From Caenorhabditis elegans (Eukaryota > Nematoda > Chromadorea > Rhabditida > Rhabditidae), in NCBI RefSeq assembly GCF_000002985.6, contig NC_003283.11, positions 9,424,001 to 9,488,000 of the forward strand: 64,000 bases of DNA, in the 5' to 3' direction. The notes below the pieces were generated by a model. It was not told the origin of the DNA and did not search any database. It saw only the letters and a list, made by a program, of their open reading frames with translations. Positions 27,501-39,596 of this stretch are shown here, piece by piece. Position numbers and translations under genes: made by a program. Position 1 is the stretch's first letter; the number at the start of each line of letters is the position of its first letter.

Positions 27501-30500
27501 CTATTTAATTTGTCATCAAAAAATCAAAAACTGTTTTGTTTACAACCGATATTTTGTAAAATGGCAATGAGCATCATAAAATGTTTCTGTATTCTTTAGA
27601 AGTATGTTTGTACTTGGAAGTGTCATCATTCTCTTATGTACCAACCGTTACAGAGACCGACTGGTGTTCCATTTCTATCTTTATTTACATTTCCCGTTTT
27701 TGGCTGGCTCCCATGTCCCTTTTCTCTTCTTCAGCTGCGTTATTGTCTATGTCCTCTGGTGATCCCATCCTCTTTCATGAGTTTGCACACCTTTTACATT
27801 CATTCACAATCGATTTTTTTTGTCTTCTTTTTCTTTGTAATCGAAACTTTTTTTGTTATTGCCGAAGAAATTCCAAAGATTCGGATTTCGTACAGTTTTC
27901 TTTATTCTCATTCATCCATTTTCTTTAACTACAGTTGTTCATGTTCAATGAACCGAAAATGGAGATGTGACAGAAGAGAAAGATATGCATTTAGTTGTAT
28001 ATACTAAACGGATCCTAGTTTTTAGTCTTGAATTCATAAAAAACTAAATTTTTTGAAAATTAAAGCTAGAGTAGCTTCATTCATTTTTTTCCAGTTCTTG
28101 CTTATGATGACGTCAGAGTACCAAATTTTACAAAGAAACTTCTCAAAAGTTTTCTAAAATTTCTATGGCTTTCTGAATTTAGAAAAAAAAAACAGAACTA
28201 AATCTAGCTTATTTTCATTTTTTGTTCTTTTAAACATGTTTCTAATAAAGTTGTATGAAAAATTATTTACATTAACGAAAGTTTTAGTAATTATACAAAT
28301 ATTGATCAACTGTTTTCAGTTCGTAGAATTTTCAGGTTTGAGATTATTATGCTAATGACTTATACTAAATAAATAATTATAAGAACGCATACACCCTGAT
28401 TTTTGATTTCAAATGTTCTCTGTTTTTTCTTTAATTCGTTTCAACTTCACTTCAATTTCAATTAGTGCCATCATAGGAAAAAAAAGCAAAGTGAAGCATC
28501 AGAACTAAGCATTCAAAACCAGTCACACACATGCATGCATCGTCCATCTTCACACAAACCTAATCACTTTGCGGAAACGCTCAAATGATGACTGCTGCTG
28601 ATTCCGTTCAACTTTTCCTTGATTCCCACGCGACGACGCAACACGGGCGCATGAACGGAATAGAACGCCCGAGAAAATACGGCTTTTGTTTTCCTTTTGC
28701 ATCGTTTCCCGCTGTTCACCTGTCATTGAACCTCTACATTCTTCTATACGATATCCCTCCCACTATTTCAATTTTGTTTGATTGTTCGTGATTATTCTCG
28801 CGGTCAAGTTCATTCCGAATAAGGCGGGGTGGATAAGGTCAATTAACAATGAATACTAAAATAGATTACGGCAAACTTTATTTCATGGACATTTTCCGAG
28901 TTTCGCACTTAGTTTAATTTTTTCTGCAATAATTAGGTGTCTGAAACTAGAAAATATAGACTATTAAGGCTGATGCTAATAACTGAATTTTTCTCATACA
29001 ATTTCTACCAGCCCCATTTTTCTTGAAAATTTATTGTTTCCACTGGTTTTCCTGTGTTCTCCTCCTTTTTTCTCGACACCGATCATCCCCCAAAGCAATA
29101 AAACATTAAAACTTTCACATTCATTAATCATAAACATTTGAACCTGAACGCAGTTGTTATCAGTGCTCTTTGGGAAGAAAAAGATCCCACGACATGCTGT
29201 GAAGGTCATGTTTGATCAGTTAATGTATGTGACAAGATGTTATCAAATAATAATGATAACAACAATGTATGGAATGTTTTGAATATTAAAGTGGGACCGA
29301 TGGAACGTATGTCCATCGAATTCTATTCTAAAGGTTTAAAAAATGCGAAGTAAATTTCGAACTATGCGTTTGTTTCATTTCAGACCTTAATTAGCAGAAG
29401 TTAGGAAACATAGAGAGTTGTACGATAGTTTTATGGTTGAATTGTTTTAACAATATTATCTTCAGGTACTTTACTTTTACAGTGTTTTTATATTACCAAA
29501 GATATATTAATTGATTTTAAACAATATGTAAATGTTTCCTTCGATCGTTTTTTCTTCACCATTTCTGCTGCTTAAATTAAATCATTCCTTTTCCAACAAA
29601 TGTGAAACGAAATGTGTTTTAAGTCTTTCTTCTCACCTTTTTCGAATTTCTTTGCCACGTCACACCTCTTAAGTACGCAACCCACTGAATAAACTGGAAC
29701 TTTTTTTTTGTTAAATCGACAGTTTGCACAATTGATTTGTCGCTTTGATTCAATCAAAATGATTTTGACCTTTCTCTCGGAACGGGCCTTGTTCGGAATG
29801 TGATTCTGCATAATTGGCGGATTAAAACATTTCCTTCATTTTATTTCTTTGCCTCTTTTAAAATGGTTGATCTGACCTTCAAATTATCCTTTTCTATTCC
29901 TTCCGATTAAATTTCAGAATTGAAGAACGTAAACAATATATAAAATCCATGAAAACGAAAGAGATATGTAGAATACAATGTCCAGTTGTCCATTTTGTCA
30001 TAATCATTTCTCTTCTCATCTTTTATCATTTTTATCTTCCAACCATCAGCTGTTTCATGCATAATATCATCCGAAAACACTTCCGAAAAACGATTGGTAG
30101 ATAATGAAAAGATAGAATAATGAAGTGATAACATTTCTTGCTATCTCTAGCTTTTTCACTTTTATCTGTTTTCTCTTTTTCTCAATTAGCTTCCCGAAGG
30201 AACTCATTGAGACGCAGACATTCACACTTTTTGCAAAAACTTTTTGGGATCCCCCCAATCATTCTGTTCTTTCTCTCTTATTCCGCATATTTCAATAATG
30301 CCTTTAATTATATGTGCTCGGTTAGTTCATGAGTCAAAAACTGAAACGTATTGATCCTTTTGAAAAAGTTTAAAATTTTCAGTTCATTCTCACCGGCAGT
30401 CCAGTCTGCTCCAGCAGTCGAACGACGGACCCATACCAACTTATTCTCGCACGACCAATACGGTAAGTACACATACTTTTATAAAATTAAAAATTAATAA

Positions 30501-33500
30501 TAACAAACTAACACATAATACACTTTCAAGAACATCTGATTTAAAAAATAAATTTAATTTTAAACGGTTTCATTCTGAATCAATATCAAATGCTGATTTC
30601 AGAATTTTTTTTCCCAGTAAAATTTTTTAAATTGCAGCACTCTTTATTGAAAATGCCAGTATTTATTTTCAAACGATAATTGCAACAAATACAATCAGAG
30701 CCCTCGAAAATAATTATACACTAGTTCATTTTTTAGAAACTGACGTCTCCGAAACACAGTCAGATTTTGTATCATCGAGAAGAAAAACCCGACTGTTCTC
30801 GGACGAAGATCAAGACTCAAACCTCGGAAGTGCGCAGTATCTTGCTGCTCCAATCAACGAGGATCGTCGTTCAGCATCTCCATCATTGTATCCTCCTCAA
30901 GATCAACTCAGAGGTTATCAAAGCAGTAAATCAATGATGAACTTACGGTAAGTTTTGGAATGAATCTTAAAACTTTTGAAACTTTGAAGCTTGAAACTTT
31001 TGAAAATGGCGTTCAAAATCCCTAGTTTACATCATTGATTTTTCAGAGACGTAACTGGCGGAGGTGTCCGAGTACAGACAGCCAAAGAACTCATGATGTC
31101 GCAGATTGCCTCTCAACGCAATTCGCAGTCTGGTGAGTTTATCTTTTTATTATCATGCAGCTGTTTTATGATCTTGTCGTATTCCAGGATCCTCCTCCCA
31201 CTTGTCATCAACGAACACATCTGGACGAATGAAATGGGGAGACATGCCGCAGCAATCCAATAATAACGGTCAGTACGATTTCTATGTCTGAATTCAGAAA
31301 AACTGAATGAATGGGCGGGGTGCTAAATGCGTTGTTTTACTCTTTTCATATATGTTCTTCGATGTTTTCGTTGCCAGGAAACAATTTATTCATTCTCCAA
31401 AAAATTATTTGTTTCGCTTCGTTTAAATTGAAATTCTCCTTCTTTCAATATCAGAACTTTGTTTATTGAAACTTTTGAAAGCGTGTCAGGAGCATAGATG
31501 TTCAGAAAACCAAACATTGTTAGGTATTTAGGAATTTTTTCTAAATCTCAGCAAGACTTGTAACTCATACTTCAACTGTTAAAATAGCACCTAATAGCAT
31601 ACCGAAAAACGGATATGCATTTTTTATCGTTTGTTTAATAACTCTTCATAAGTCTGTTCTCTGCTCATTAGACCAAAAGAGCATAATTGCTTATTTGTTT
31701 CTTCATTCCACCTCCGCACAAACATTTTGACCCTCATTCCAAATTTCCGTGTCTCATGTCACAAACATCAAGCGCAGGTGTTCCCGTAAGATGAGAGAGG
31801 AAGAGAGGAAGCACATGGAATGCACAAATATTGATTTCTATTCCTTTTTCCCCGTTCCCCCTTATTTTCTGAGCATGCATTCATACAGTCATCTTGACCA
31901 GAGAGGTCGACAATTCAAAGTGTGTGTCCTTTTCAATCAGCCGCCTTCCCCAATCCTTTCGCGGTTTCATTCTCACCTTCCTCTTCTTTTCTCTGGCTCT
32001 CTCCCCAATTCTTGTAGTATTTCAATGGGTGACCGATTTCGGACGATGAATCGAATGCTTTCTTAGTTGTCTCCTTATACAAACTTCTCACCTCACATTA
32101 CAATTCTAATGTATTCTCGTTGTGTGACAGCTTCTGTTTTTCATCGCATATTTTTGTTGAAATTTCGCGCATCCATGTCCCCCACCATGAAAGTGCCATG
32201 TTTCTATGAATTCTAAATGAATTGGTATTTCATTTCAGACTGGCATCCATCCTCAACTGTAGATATTCATCACGTATCACCAGTTATGGCTACCTCAATG
32301 ATTCCTCCACAAACACAACATCAATATGGATATAGAGATCATGGTGAGAATTTCTAGTGTTCTTCATGGACAAATTTCAAAGTAAACACTTATAAGTGTC
32401 TGAAAAATTTTCACAGAAGTGTTTAAAATTAAAAACAATTGTTTTTGTTACATTTCGTAAAACATTTCATTTTACCAACTTCGCCACCTGCTGCCACCCA
32501 GGTGTCACTAACCTCACTTGCGGGTGAATCATCAATCCCATATTTTTTCCTCACAAATAAATCTTTCAGGAACCTCCTACCCTATGCCTGACTCAACTCA
32601 TCCTCCACCACTTGCACCACGAACAACATCTCGAGTTTTATCAACGGCTCCATCACAACAAGCTCTTCAACAAATTCAAGCATCAAGTCCATTCCGTCGA
32701 AAGTCGATGGATCGAAACAGTCTTTCCAGAAGGTTCCTTGAAAATGGTGGAGCTCAGCCAAAAACAGTTTGGAGCCCATCTGCTCTTGCTAATCAGGGAG
32801 CTCCGCGAAGAAGTAACTCGAATCTATTTGCTGCTACAAATCTAGAAGTTCCACCAACTTCCACAAATTTATCCAGAAGACGTGAGTTTATTTTTAAAGT
32901 TGATTAGATCTAATAGATGAATGAAAACTTTGAAAAAGAATGAGAAACCAAATCATTATCCTCCATTTCCTCAATCCCTTGACTAATTGTCTTAGTCTCT
33001 ACTATTCAACATTAAATATTTATTCCCATATCTCTGCGTCTTATTCATTTATCCCGAACATCTAGATTTTCCCGTTTCAGACACAGATAAACAACCACAG
33101 AAACTTCGGTTTACGACCACCGTTCAAACGCGCGAGATATCTCTTGATGATGAAGTTGTCGAATCAGATGATGACGCTATCACTTCAACAACTTTTGAGC
33201 CAAAATACAAAAATAGAATAGGATATCGACGACCTAGTACTGTAACAGTAGATACTCGTGATGCAGATGTTGCAAGAAGAAGGGTAGCTGGAACATCATT
33301 CAAGAAATCTGATAGAGGTGAAATGGAGCACCCACTGGGCACCACTCCACGGCGAATTTTCTCCGTCCATCCCTTTTCGTCGCATGGCTATGCAGTTTTT
33401 TAATCAAATTTACTAATTTTGTCTTTCCCATTTATGCTAATCCGGCTACGATTGCCCAAACCTGAGCTTCAACGCCTTTACTGGAAATCAGATGATAAAC

Positions 33501-36314
33501 AACTCCGATATGTGGTCCCGCTTCTGATATAATACTTATTGGAATACCACCAAAAACCCGAAAAACTTCAGAGGTGTCTTAGACTTCTATGTGGTCTACT
33601 ACTGTATTTTGTTCAATGGTCGGGACTTCAAAAGAAGACAGCATCACTATATTCACGTACAATATTTTGCGGGTTCATCCGTTTGAAGTAATGTCGTATA
33701 AAAATACAATCAACATAAAAAACTATTAATGGTCAATATCCCTTTGTCGCTTACATTTGTCCTTCTCCTATGACACGGGTCCCACTTCCACACGGTTTTA
33801 TAAACTCCTAATATAAACTCCGAATAATAATCTATATTTTACAGCAGATGATCTCAATTTCGCCTCCTCACTCCGCAGTCGAAGCCAGAGTCCAAATAAG
33901 TTTGCACTCAGCCAAATGATCAACTCACGAGATACACCTTCAAGCCCATCTTCCACAACTGGAAGTTCAATTGTTGGTAGAAATCTACAACAGAGGCGAC
34001 GTGGTTCAGATGTTTCGTATGTTCGATCAGCGACACGCGGTAGAGATGAAATGAGAAAAAGTACGGATGCATTGAATAAACTTATGGCTGTGAGAAGCAA
34101 GCTTCATCAATCCAGTGAGAACTTGAGAAAGTCAACGGAAAATTTGGCACTTTTGAAAAATCTGGAAGAAGCATCGAATCATTCGACTCCGAAAGCAAGA
34201 ACACGAAGTAGTAGCAATTTGAGAAACGCCGACAATCTCGGAAATATGGAATCATTTGGTACATTTGATGCTGATTCAAGGATGAAATCAGGGTGAGTAC
34301 TTTATTGAAAATTTATAAATCTCAAAAGAAAAACAAAAATCCATTTTCAAAATGATGTAGATGGTTATCAGAGAAAATTTTTGAATTTAAAAAAATGGGT
34401 GGGGCGAGTCAAACTTAAAAATGTGCTGATAAGATGATAGTCGTGCAAATATGAAATTGTCGGCATTGTTTAACATGTGTTTGTACGCAAATTTGTACAT
34501 AAATTTGTACGATACTAGATCTAATTCATTATAATAAAAATCTATACGTAGAAATAATAAAATTAATAATTTTATAAACTTTAAGCTGTGTCAAGCAAAT
34601 TGAGTCCGAAAGCTTAGTTGCATAAGGTTTGCGATCAAAAGTATCATTATCAATCTCATTTAAATTCAAATTTTTTCAATTCAAATAGTAAGACAGCGGA
34701 CAATTCAAATATTTTCTTCTTTTCAATTATTAAAAGTTTTCAGATCAACAAGCTCACTTGCTCACTCTCGAATGATGGCTCGAAGTATTGGAAATTTGAA
34801 TGACAGTCTAGCAATGGAAGGATCGAATAATTATGATTCACCAAGTCAGCGGCTAGCCAACACAATACAAATGATGAGAAAAGCTAGTAATCCAGATCTC
34901 ACCGCTCCTGAACAATTTGAAGATACTGGAAGCCCATTTGCACAGAGAATGGCTCGTGGAGCCGTACAAAAGAAAATGGAAAGATATCGAGCAAAGAATA
35001 AGAGTGGAAATGTTGTTGGAAGAAATCAAACATCGGAAGAAAGTGATTCAAATAATTCGGATATGATGCCATTAAGTATTAATAAAAGAGCTTTGACTGC
35101 TGGAAATCGGTCAACAACTGGATCAGATTTCTCTCCAGCTTCATCAAGAGGATCTTCCTCCCTTGCAATGGGTAGTGGACGTAAGTTTTTCGAGAGATGA
35201 CCTAATTAGATCTTCAATTTATTCTTATTTTTCTTCAGCAATCGGTAGTGGTCTTCCATCGAGCCGTCGTCTTTACGATCAACAGAGAAGTGTTCTTTCT
35301 TCATCTGGTACCCCAAGAAGAACTGGAAATAATTATTTGGTTACCAAGATGAGTGAACAAATGAATAAATCAATGGAAGGTCCTGATCTTGGAAGTGATG
35401 AATCTCCACGTAGTTCTGTTAATTCTCACGAGTGGCAGAATCTCATGGAGAATTCCCAAGATGGTACCAAAAATCGTGAGTTTTTAAACATTTTTGTCAA
35501 TAGAAAGTTTGAGTTTCATCAAATTATCTGCATTCACGCAATACAATCCCCTATATTCGTCTCCCTTTGTTCTTCTCTATTCCCCATTTTCAGCACTGAT
35601 TTGCCACGTTCAAGACTGCATGGAACAACTGCGAATTCATGTCGATAAGAGTCTTCAAGCTAAGAAACTGGTGAGAATATTCCCCTTATCAATCCCTTGT
35701 GAATAGTGTCTGTTGTTAGACTTGCTTTTCACCTTTTAGTTGCTTTGGTTCTAAAAGCATTTGAGCAGAAAAATGGAACAATTGAGAATTCTGTTTTTTT
35801 TTAATAATCGAGATCATCGAATTTAATTGTTCTATTGCGAAGTAAGATTTCAAAATAGAAAACAATTACCTGCCTGATTTCAAGGTGACCTATGCCTGCC
35901 TCGTGCCTACGAGGGTTCCTAATGGCACATGAGAAAGTTGTTTTTTAATTAAAATTCCAAAAAAAGTTCTACGTTTACACCTGAATCCTGAATGAACCTG
36001 AATTGGGAAAACATCATTCAAGACTTCACTTATTATAATTTTGAATTTCAGGTGGAAGACGATACTTCTCTGGCTATGGAACAGAAAAAGATAGTTATGT
36101 GTGAAATTGACCGTTCAATTGAACGATTGATTGAAAAATTAGCCCCAAATCAATTATCAAGGTAGTTATTAATCTTTCAATCGTTTATTAAAAAAGTAAT
36201 CTATTAAGGTCAAATGACAGAAGCAATGGAAACGTGTCAGTTGGCAATGACTATACTCCAAAAGGCGCGAATATTTACGGAATCCTCAAAGAGAACCTCT
36301 CATCCAGACAGTGA
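12508..36314 (+). CDS. MAPKBP1/WDR62-family WD40 JNK-pathway scaffold
   Basis: My model has 25 exons: 12508-12624, 22303-22521, 22606-22953, 23001-23129, 23169-23398, 23450-23714, 23762-23846, 23901-24012, 24059-24308, 24539-25077, 25290-25444, 25607-25688, 30383-30462, 30737-30947, 31047-31132, 31188-31268, 32239-32343, 32570-32881, 33081-33317, 33845-34292, 34744-35180, 35239-35475, 35594-35670, 36052-36161 and 36209-36314. The total is 5058 nt, 1685 residues, and every junction is in phase. Residues about 40-765 are the WD40 part. Family-diagnostic stretches include TGHQPAVRLWQL, GCQHDAQIFTWDW, TGGSDGTIRFWN, ASGGRDRFVHVF and ACSDKF-like SVCSDKFVYVTDL. Residues about 765-1590 are Ser/Arg/Pro-rich and probably disordered. 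Residues about 1590-1650 look like a C-terminal coiled coil, as in the dimerising tail of vertebrate WDR62/MAPKBP1. Vertebrate relatives scaffold JNK signalling at spindle poles and cilia. That role is inferred here. It converges on the SECp43-like gene. Confidence 0.9.
14806..14995. repeat. Minisatellite, 40-bp unit, about 4 copies
   Basis: The unit AAGTTCTGGAACATTCCAGA followed by ATTTTCTCGATTTTTCTAGA repeats exactly every 40 bp, then degenerates near 14960. Each unit contains the palindrome TTCTGGAACATTCCAGAA, which resembles overlapping nGAAn heat-shock elements. That resemblance is shared with many worm minisatellites and does not prove regulation. Confidence 0.9.
15008..15251. repeat. 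Tandem repeat of a roughly 35-bp AAATTTAAATTTCCCGCC unit
   Basis: About six or seven diverged copies of a unit containing AGAAAATTTAAATTTCCCGC then CAAAATATTTTTCTC lie head to tail. Variants show TACCCGCC or TTCCTCC in place of TTCCCGCC. The block joins the 40-bp minisatellite on the left and the 15-bp minisatellite on the right without spacer DNA. Confidence 0.85.
15252..15465. repeat. 15-bp minisatellite, about 14 copies
   Basis: The unit GGGTCTCACCACGAT repeats about 14 times with few changes (Cys-box-like variants CACCTCG and CGCCACG). Because 15 is divisible by 3 and no stop occurs, several frames on both strands stay open. That yields artefactual repeat peptides such as GETHR. It is embedded in noncoding repeats inside an intron, so I do not call it a gene. 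Confidence 0.95.
15637..15995. repeat. 123-bp tandem repeat, 3 copies, with CTACAGTA clusters
   Basis: The segment starting ACTACAGTAATCCTA recurs at 15651, 15774 and 15897, a 123-bp period. Each copy holds several CTACAGTACTC sub-repeats and then ACCCCGACCATATCCC. CTACAGTA-rich repeats are common dispersed sequences in C. elegans introns and intergenic DNA. Confidence 0.9.
20234..20257 (+). CDS. Alternative first coding exon of the WD40 scaffold gene
   Basis: A short exon reads MQNETPSY from the ATG at 20234 and stops at a GTGAGT donor at 20258. Its phase (0) is the same as that of the 39-codon first exon at 12508, so both can join the exon at 22303. The product would be about 1654 residues instead of 1685, replacing a basic N-terminus (MSTRIRRRGALLRKR) with eight neutral residues. 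CT-rich DNA at 19830-20110 directly upstream looks like a second promoter. No transcript evidence is available to me. Confidence 0.55.
25689..30382. other. 4.7-kb intron separating WD40 core from C-terminal exons
   Basis: This intron splits the WD40-domain half of the scaffold gene from the Ser-rich half. No splice-supported coding exon was found on either strand. The stretch around 27060-27240 (purine-rich, then GC-richer) and the one at 28560-28800 are possible internal promoters for transcripts encoding only the C-terminal half, but this is inference. Confidence 0.45.
33318..33403 (+). other. Possible alternative C-terminal coding extension (intron retention)
   Basis: If the weak GTGAAA donor at 33318 is not used, the frame of the WD40-gene exon continues for 28 codons (GEMEHPLGTTPRRIFSVHPF and a few more) to TAA at 33401-33403. 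The composition is coding-like, with GC-rich codons, compared with the AT-rich intron that follows. A shorter isoform of about 1240 residues lacking the C-terminal coiled coil would result. Confidence 0.35.
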
Positions 36315-36685
36315 AAACACTGTGATCCTCCAATTATAAAATCTGTGATAGAAAACATATTTGTTAATATTAGTTTGAATAACCATAAATATTCTGAAAT
36401 AGAAACGAACGAAAACATCGAAATGATATCAAACCTGTATTAAATGCCCCATCTTTTATCCGGTTCACCCCTTCTCCCTTCCGCTCATTTTTTGATTGCT
36501 CCCTTTTTTTTTAAATAGAAACATTTGAAATGCCTTCCCTTGTTCACTTTTTATATCACTCATGACGATGCCTTCATTTTGCTTGACTTGTGTTTTACAA
36601 CTGTATTTTATTAAATTGATGAATAATTCAGAAAAATCGAAAAAACAAGTAAACAATTAAAACCCTGAAGAAAATGCATGAAAAG

Positions 36686-38636
36686 TTAATTTTCGAAATA
36701 ATCAATAGTAATTTGTCGATTGTAGTGTATGTCAATGGCATTTGTTTTGAATGCAATACTTGACCATCTAGATGCTTCCAAATCATCAAAGTACTCCGAA
36801 GATGAAGCCATCACTATTTCATTGAACTGTTCCACATTGACTCGCTTTTTTTCATCTGAATTTTTAACAAATTGTGATATTTAAAAATCGGGATGTTAAT
36901 TTCACGTCTTTTCTGAGTTGGAATTTTCCAATGCGTTTTTGTTTTATCAAAAAGTTACGAAACTTAGAAACCTCGTTACTATTATTTATGATTATACTTA
37001 AAGGCCTGATTTTGATTTTCTCTAAAAAAAAACTTGAAATCCCCGAAGAAAAATGCATTCCGTAAAGAGGCTCTCATTATACTCCCAATTTTTATAGCGC
37101 TTCAAAATTCGAAAAATTTCCAATCACCAGATTTGTCAAATTTCGCTGTGAGGCCGTGGTCGATAATTAATTTTCACTATTTGAATTGAATTTATTGAAC
37201 TTTTTTTCTAGGGAAATGTTAGTATAATACTTTTTGAAATTTATAACGTAAGAATACAGTTTGCCTAAATTTACTTTGTTTCAAATTTCAAAGTAGTTTG
37301 AATTGAGTATCTCTCATTCCTCCATTCGTGCCCCGTGAGTGCTTCAAAAGAGATACCTAGCAGACAACGTGCAGTAAACTGAAATTGGCTTCTGACTGCA
37401 TTTGACTAGATTTGACATAGATCCGGAACTTGTTTTTGCAGAATCTTTTCACCTCTCCACGTGTTTCCTTTCTTGGGAAAAGCGGCAAAAATTGCCGTAT
37501 TATGTATTCGTAAAATTGGCGTTCCCCTTCTTCGAATCGCAGTGACTTTTGCCTTTTCATCGACAAATTGGTCTGTGCGGACTGACGACATTCATTTTCT
37601 CTAGTTTTTCTAAGAGACATGAGAACGTCATTCTGACATCTGCATCCATCAATCCCGATCCCCCGCGAGCTTCATGGTGAAAACAACGCAATACTAATAG
37701 TAATAATAAAAATGATAAATATTTGGAACTTACAAAAGTTGTGAAATTCCGGAACTCCAACTTCCATCTTTTCTGCTTCTCGTTTTATAACATATTCTTT
37801 CAGGGAATCAATGAACCGAGTTGATATAGTCATGTGGATCACACTGTCTTCTACAGGAATATTATTGAGTTCCTGGAAATTCAAAATTGAAATAGATTCA
37901 ACAATACACACATTATTCAAAGAAAAATAACGGATTTAACATTGGTTCCGACCTAAGGATGTACATAGGTTTGCTAAATGTGTGCTGCAAACTCCTAGTA
38001 AAGAAATTGTGTTCAATTTTCTTGTTGTTCATATTTCCTAGAAATGTTCCAAATAAGTTCTAGACTTACTTGAACAGCCTGCATACACTCATCCTGATCT
38101 CGAAACCGAATAAAGCTTGTTGTCCTTGGCACTGACCCATTCCAGAGTTTGAAATTATATTGTGACAGACCCAAAACTGATGAGTAACGTGAAAACAACT
38201 TCATGACTTCAAAACGATTAAAGTGAACAAAGCTGATTGTTATATGAGCGCAAGCTTCAACGCGTTGTTTTGTGAAATTCATATCTAATTGATAATGATT
38301 CTCCATTCCGGGTACCACTGCTCCATTCAGAATTCTCAAGGCATTGCGGGCATCTACAAATGACGAGTATTGGTAGAAAGCGTTGATCGATGTCTGAATC
38401 AAAAAATAAAATTTCACGGAATCAAAGTTTTCAGATGAACCTCGTTTCTAGTAGGCGATTTTCTTAGTTGAATTGGCGTGGGATATGTATTCTGAAAATT
38501 GATTTGAAAACAACACATCATAGCTTAACATTCTTACGCATATCAAATTATCAATATGTGAGAAATCGAAGTTCATTGGGACATCTCCGATCATTAGAGT
38601 CGGCTCACTGTTGGGATTACGTTTATCAGGTGGCAT
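36686..38636 (-). CDS. Two-RRM protein, SECp43/TRNAU1AP-like
   Basis: The minus-strand exons are 38636-38538, 38491-38441, 38393-38070, 37872-37734 and 36855-36686. All junctions are in phase, giving 783 nt and 260 residues. The first RRM starts with TLMIGDVPMNFDFSHID and ends ALRILNGAVVPGMENHYQLDMNF. The second covers HITISFVHFNRFEVMKLF to SFIRFRDQDECMQAVQELNN. The C-terminal VNVEQFNEIVMASSSEYFDD resembles the closing segment of vertebrate TRNAU1AP (N..FM..SEELYDAL). Those proteins bind selenocysteine tRNA and assist its modification and Sec incorporation. Both RNP1 motifs are weak, so RNA contacts may differ. An AATAAA (minus strand, 36612-36607) lies 74 nt after the stop. The gene is convergent with the WD40 gene, with 371 bp between stops. 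The family match is from memory of the pattern, not alignment. Confidence 0.75.
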
Positions 38637-39596
38637 GGCAGGTGTAAAAACGAGAATACCCAGGTAGCAGATTGAAAGTTGAAATAATTCATTTTTGGAA
38701 AATCTGAACTTTGGAACACGTGTGAAACAATGGCGAGTTGGAAACGATGAAAAGTCACATTTCTGTAAGGTCACGCTGTTTCGATTTATGAGAATCCGAA
38801 TTTTCTTATCAGTGAGGTTTAATTTCAAACGTTTTTATATAAAAATCATTTATTTTTCAATATTGCTAAAAATTCGAATTCAAATTTTTCATATGTAACA
38901 AAAAATCCGGTGATCAGAATTCTTGTATTATTGCGTGCCTGAAAGCACTCCAATTTTGCATGTTACTCCATCTTCTCAGTCAGTTTCCAGTTTCCACTTG
39001 TTTCTCCAATCCCTCTTCTCATTTTTCCATACTTTCTTCTCAATTTCAAATTTTTCTGCTTCTTCTACTCCACCGTAACCCTATTTTCAGACTACTAAGA
39101 CCAAATGATGACGGCAAAGTATTGGAAGGCAAAAGCAAGAGTTTAACTCGATTTTGTCTTTTCTGCGACATGTTCATAATTGAATTCGAAACGAATAGCT
39201 TATGCTAGTTATTTTCAATAACAGATGTGGAGGTTTCTTCCAATTATTATCATTAGTTGTTAATTAGTACTTTTTCTACTTTTTGTACACGTCATGGATT
39301 CATCAATTTAAAATCTGAGTGTAAGAAAATTGGGATTTTGTTTTGTTCTGGCCAATTTTCGGATATTTAAAATCTCTGTAAAAATCTGTAAAGGGAAATC
39401 AAATCCAAAAAAAAGATGAAAAATTAGATTTTATATAATTTCCTACTTAAATGCTAAACTTATGCGCTAAACTTATTATTGTCCCACCAGAAATATATAT
39501 TCATGCAGTTGAAGTAACACAGGGCAAGACAACATTCGTAAATAAGTGGAGCTGCTTCCCAGTTTTTATTTTATTAATTCAAATACACAAAACATT
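38637..39596. other. Intergenic region without supported gene
   Basis: This is upstream of the SECp43-like gene and downstream of the next minus-strand gene. A CT-rich stretch at 38960-39080 may be part of the promoter. Near the right edge, AATAAA signals on the minus strand (39575-39565) belong to the next gene's 3' end. Nothing else is evident. Confidence 0.4.

Noticed and set aside
27581..28007. Overlapping 115- and 123-codon frames in the 4.7-kb intron
   Set aside because: Two overlapping Phe/Ser-rich frames in the same pyrimidine-rich DNA. Neither has splice signals in phase with the neighbouring exons.
33440..33560. Possible C/D-box snoRNA in an intron (AGATGATA and CTGA)
   Set aside because: The boxes are weak matches, the terminal stem is absent and the spacing is short. 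This is probably chance.
35875..35925. TAGGCAGGCACGA-like motifs here and near 41260-41345 and 50180-50370
   Set aside because: They are short fragments of a dispersed worm repeat. No boundaries or duplications could be defined, so I did not list them as elements.
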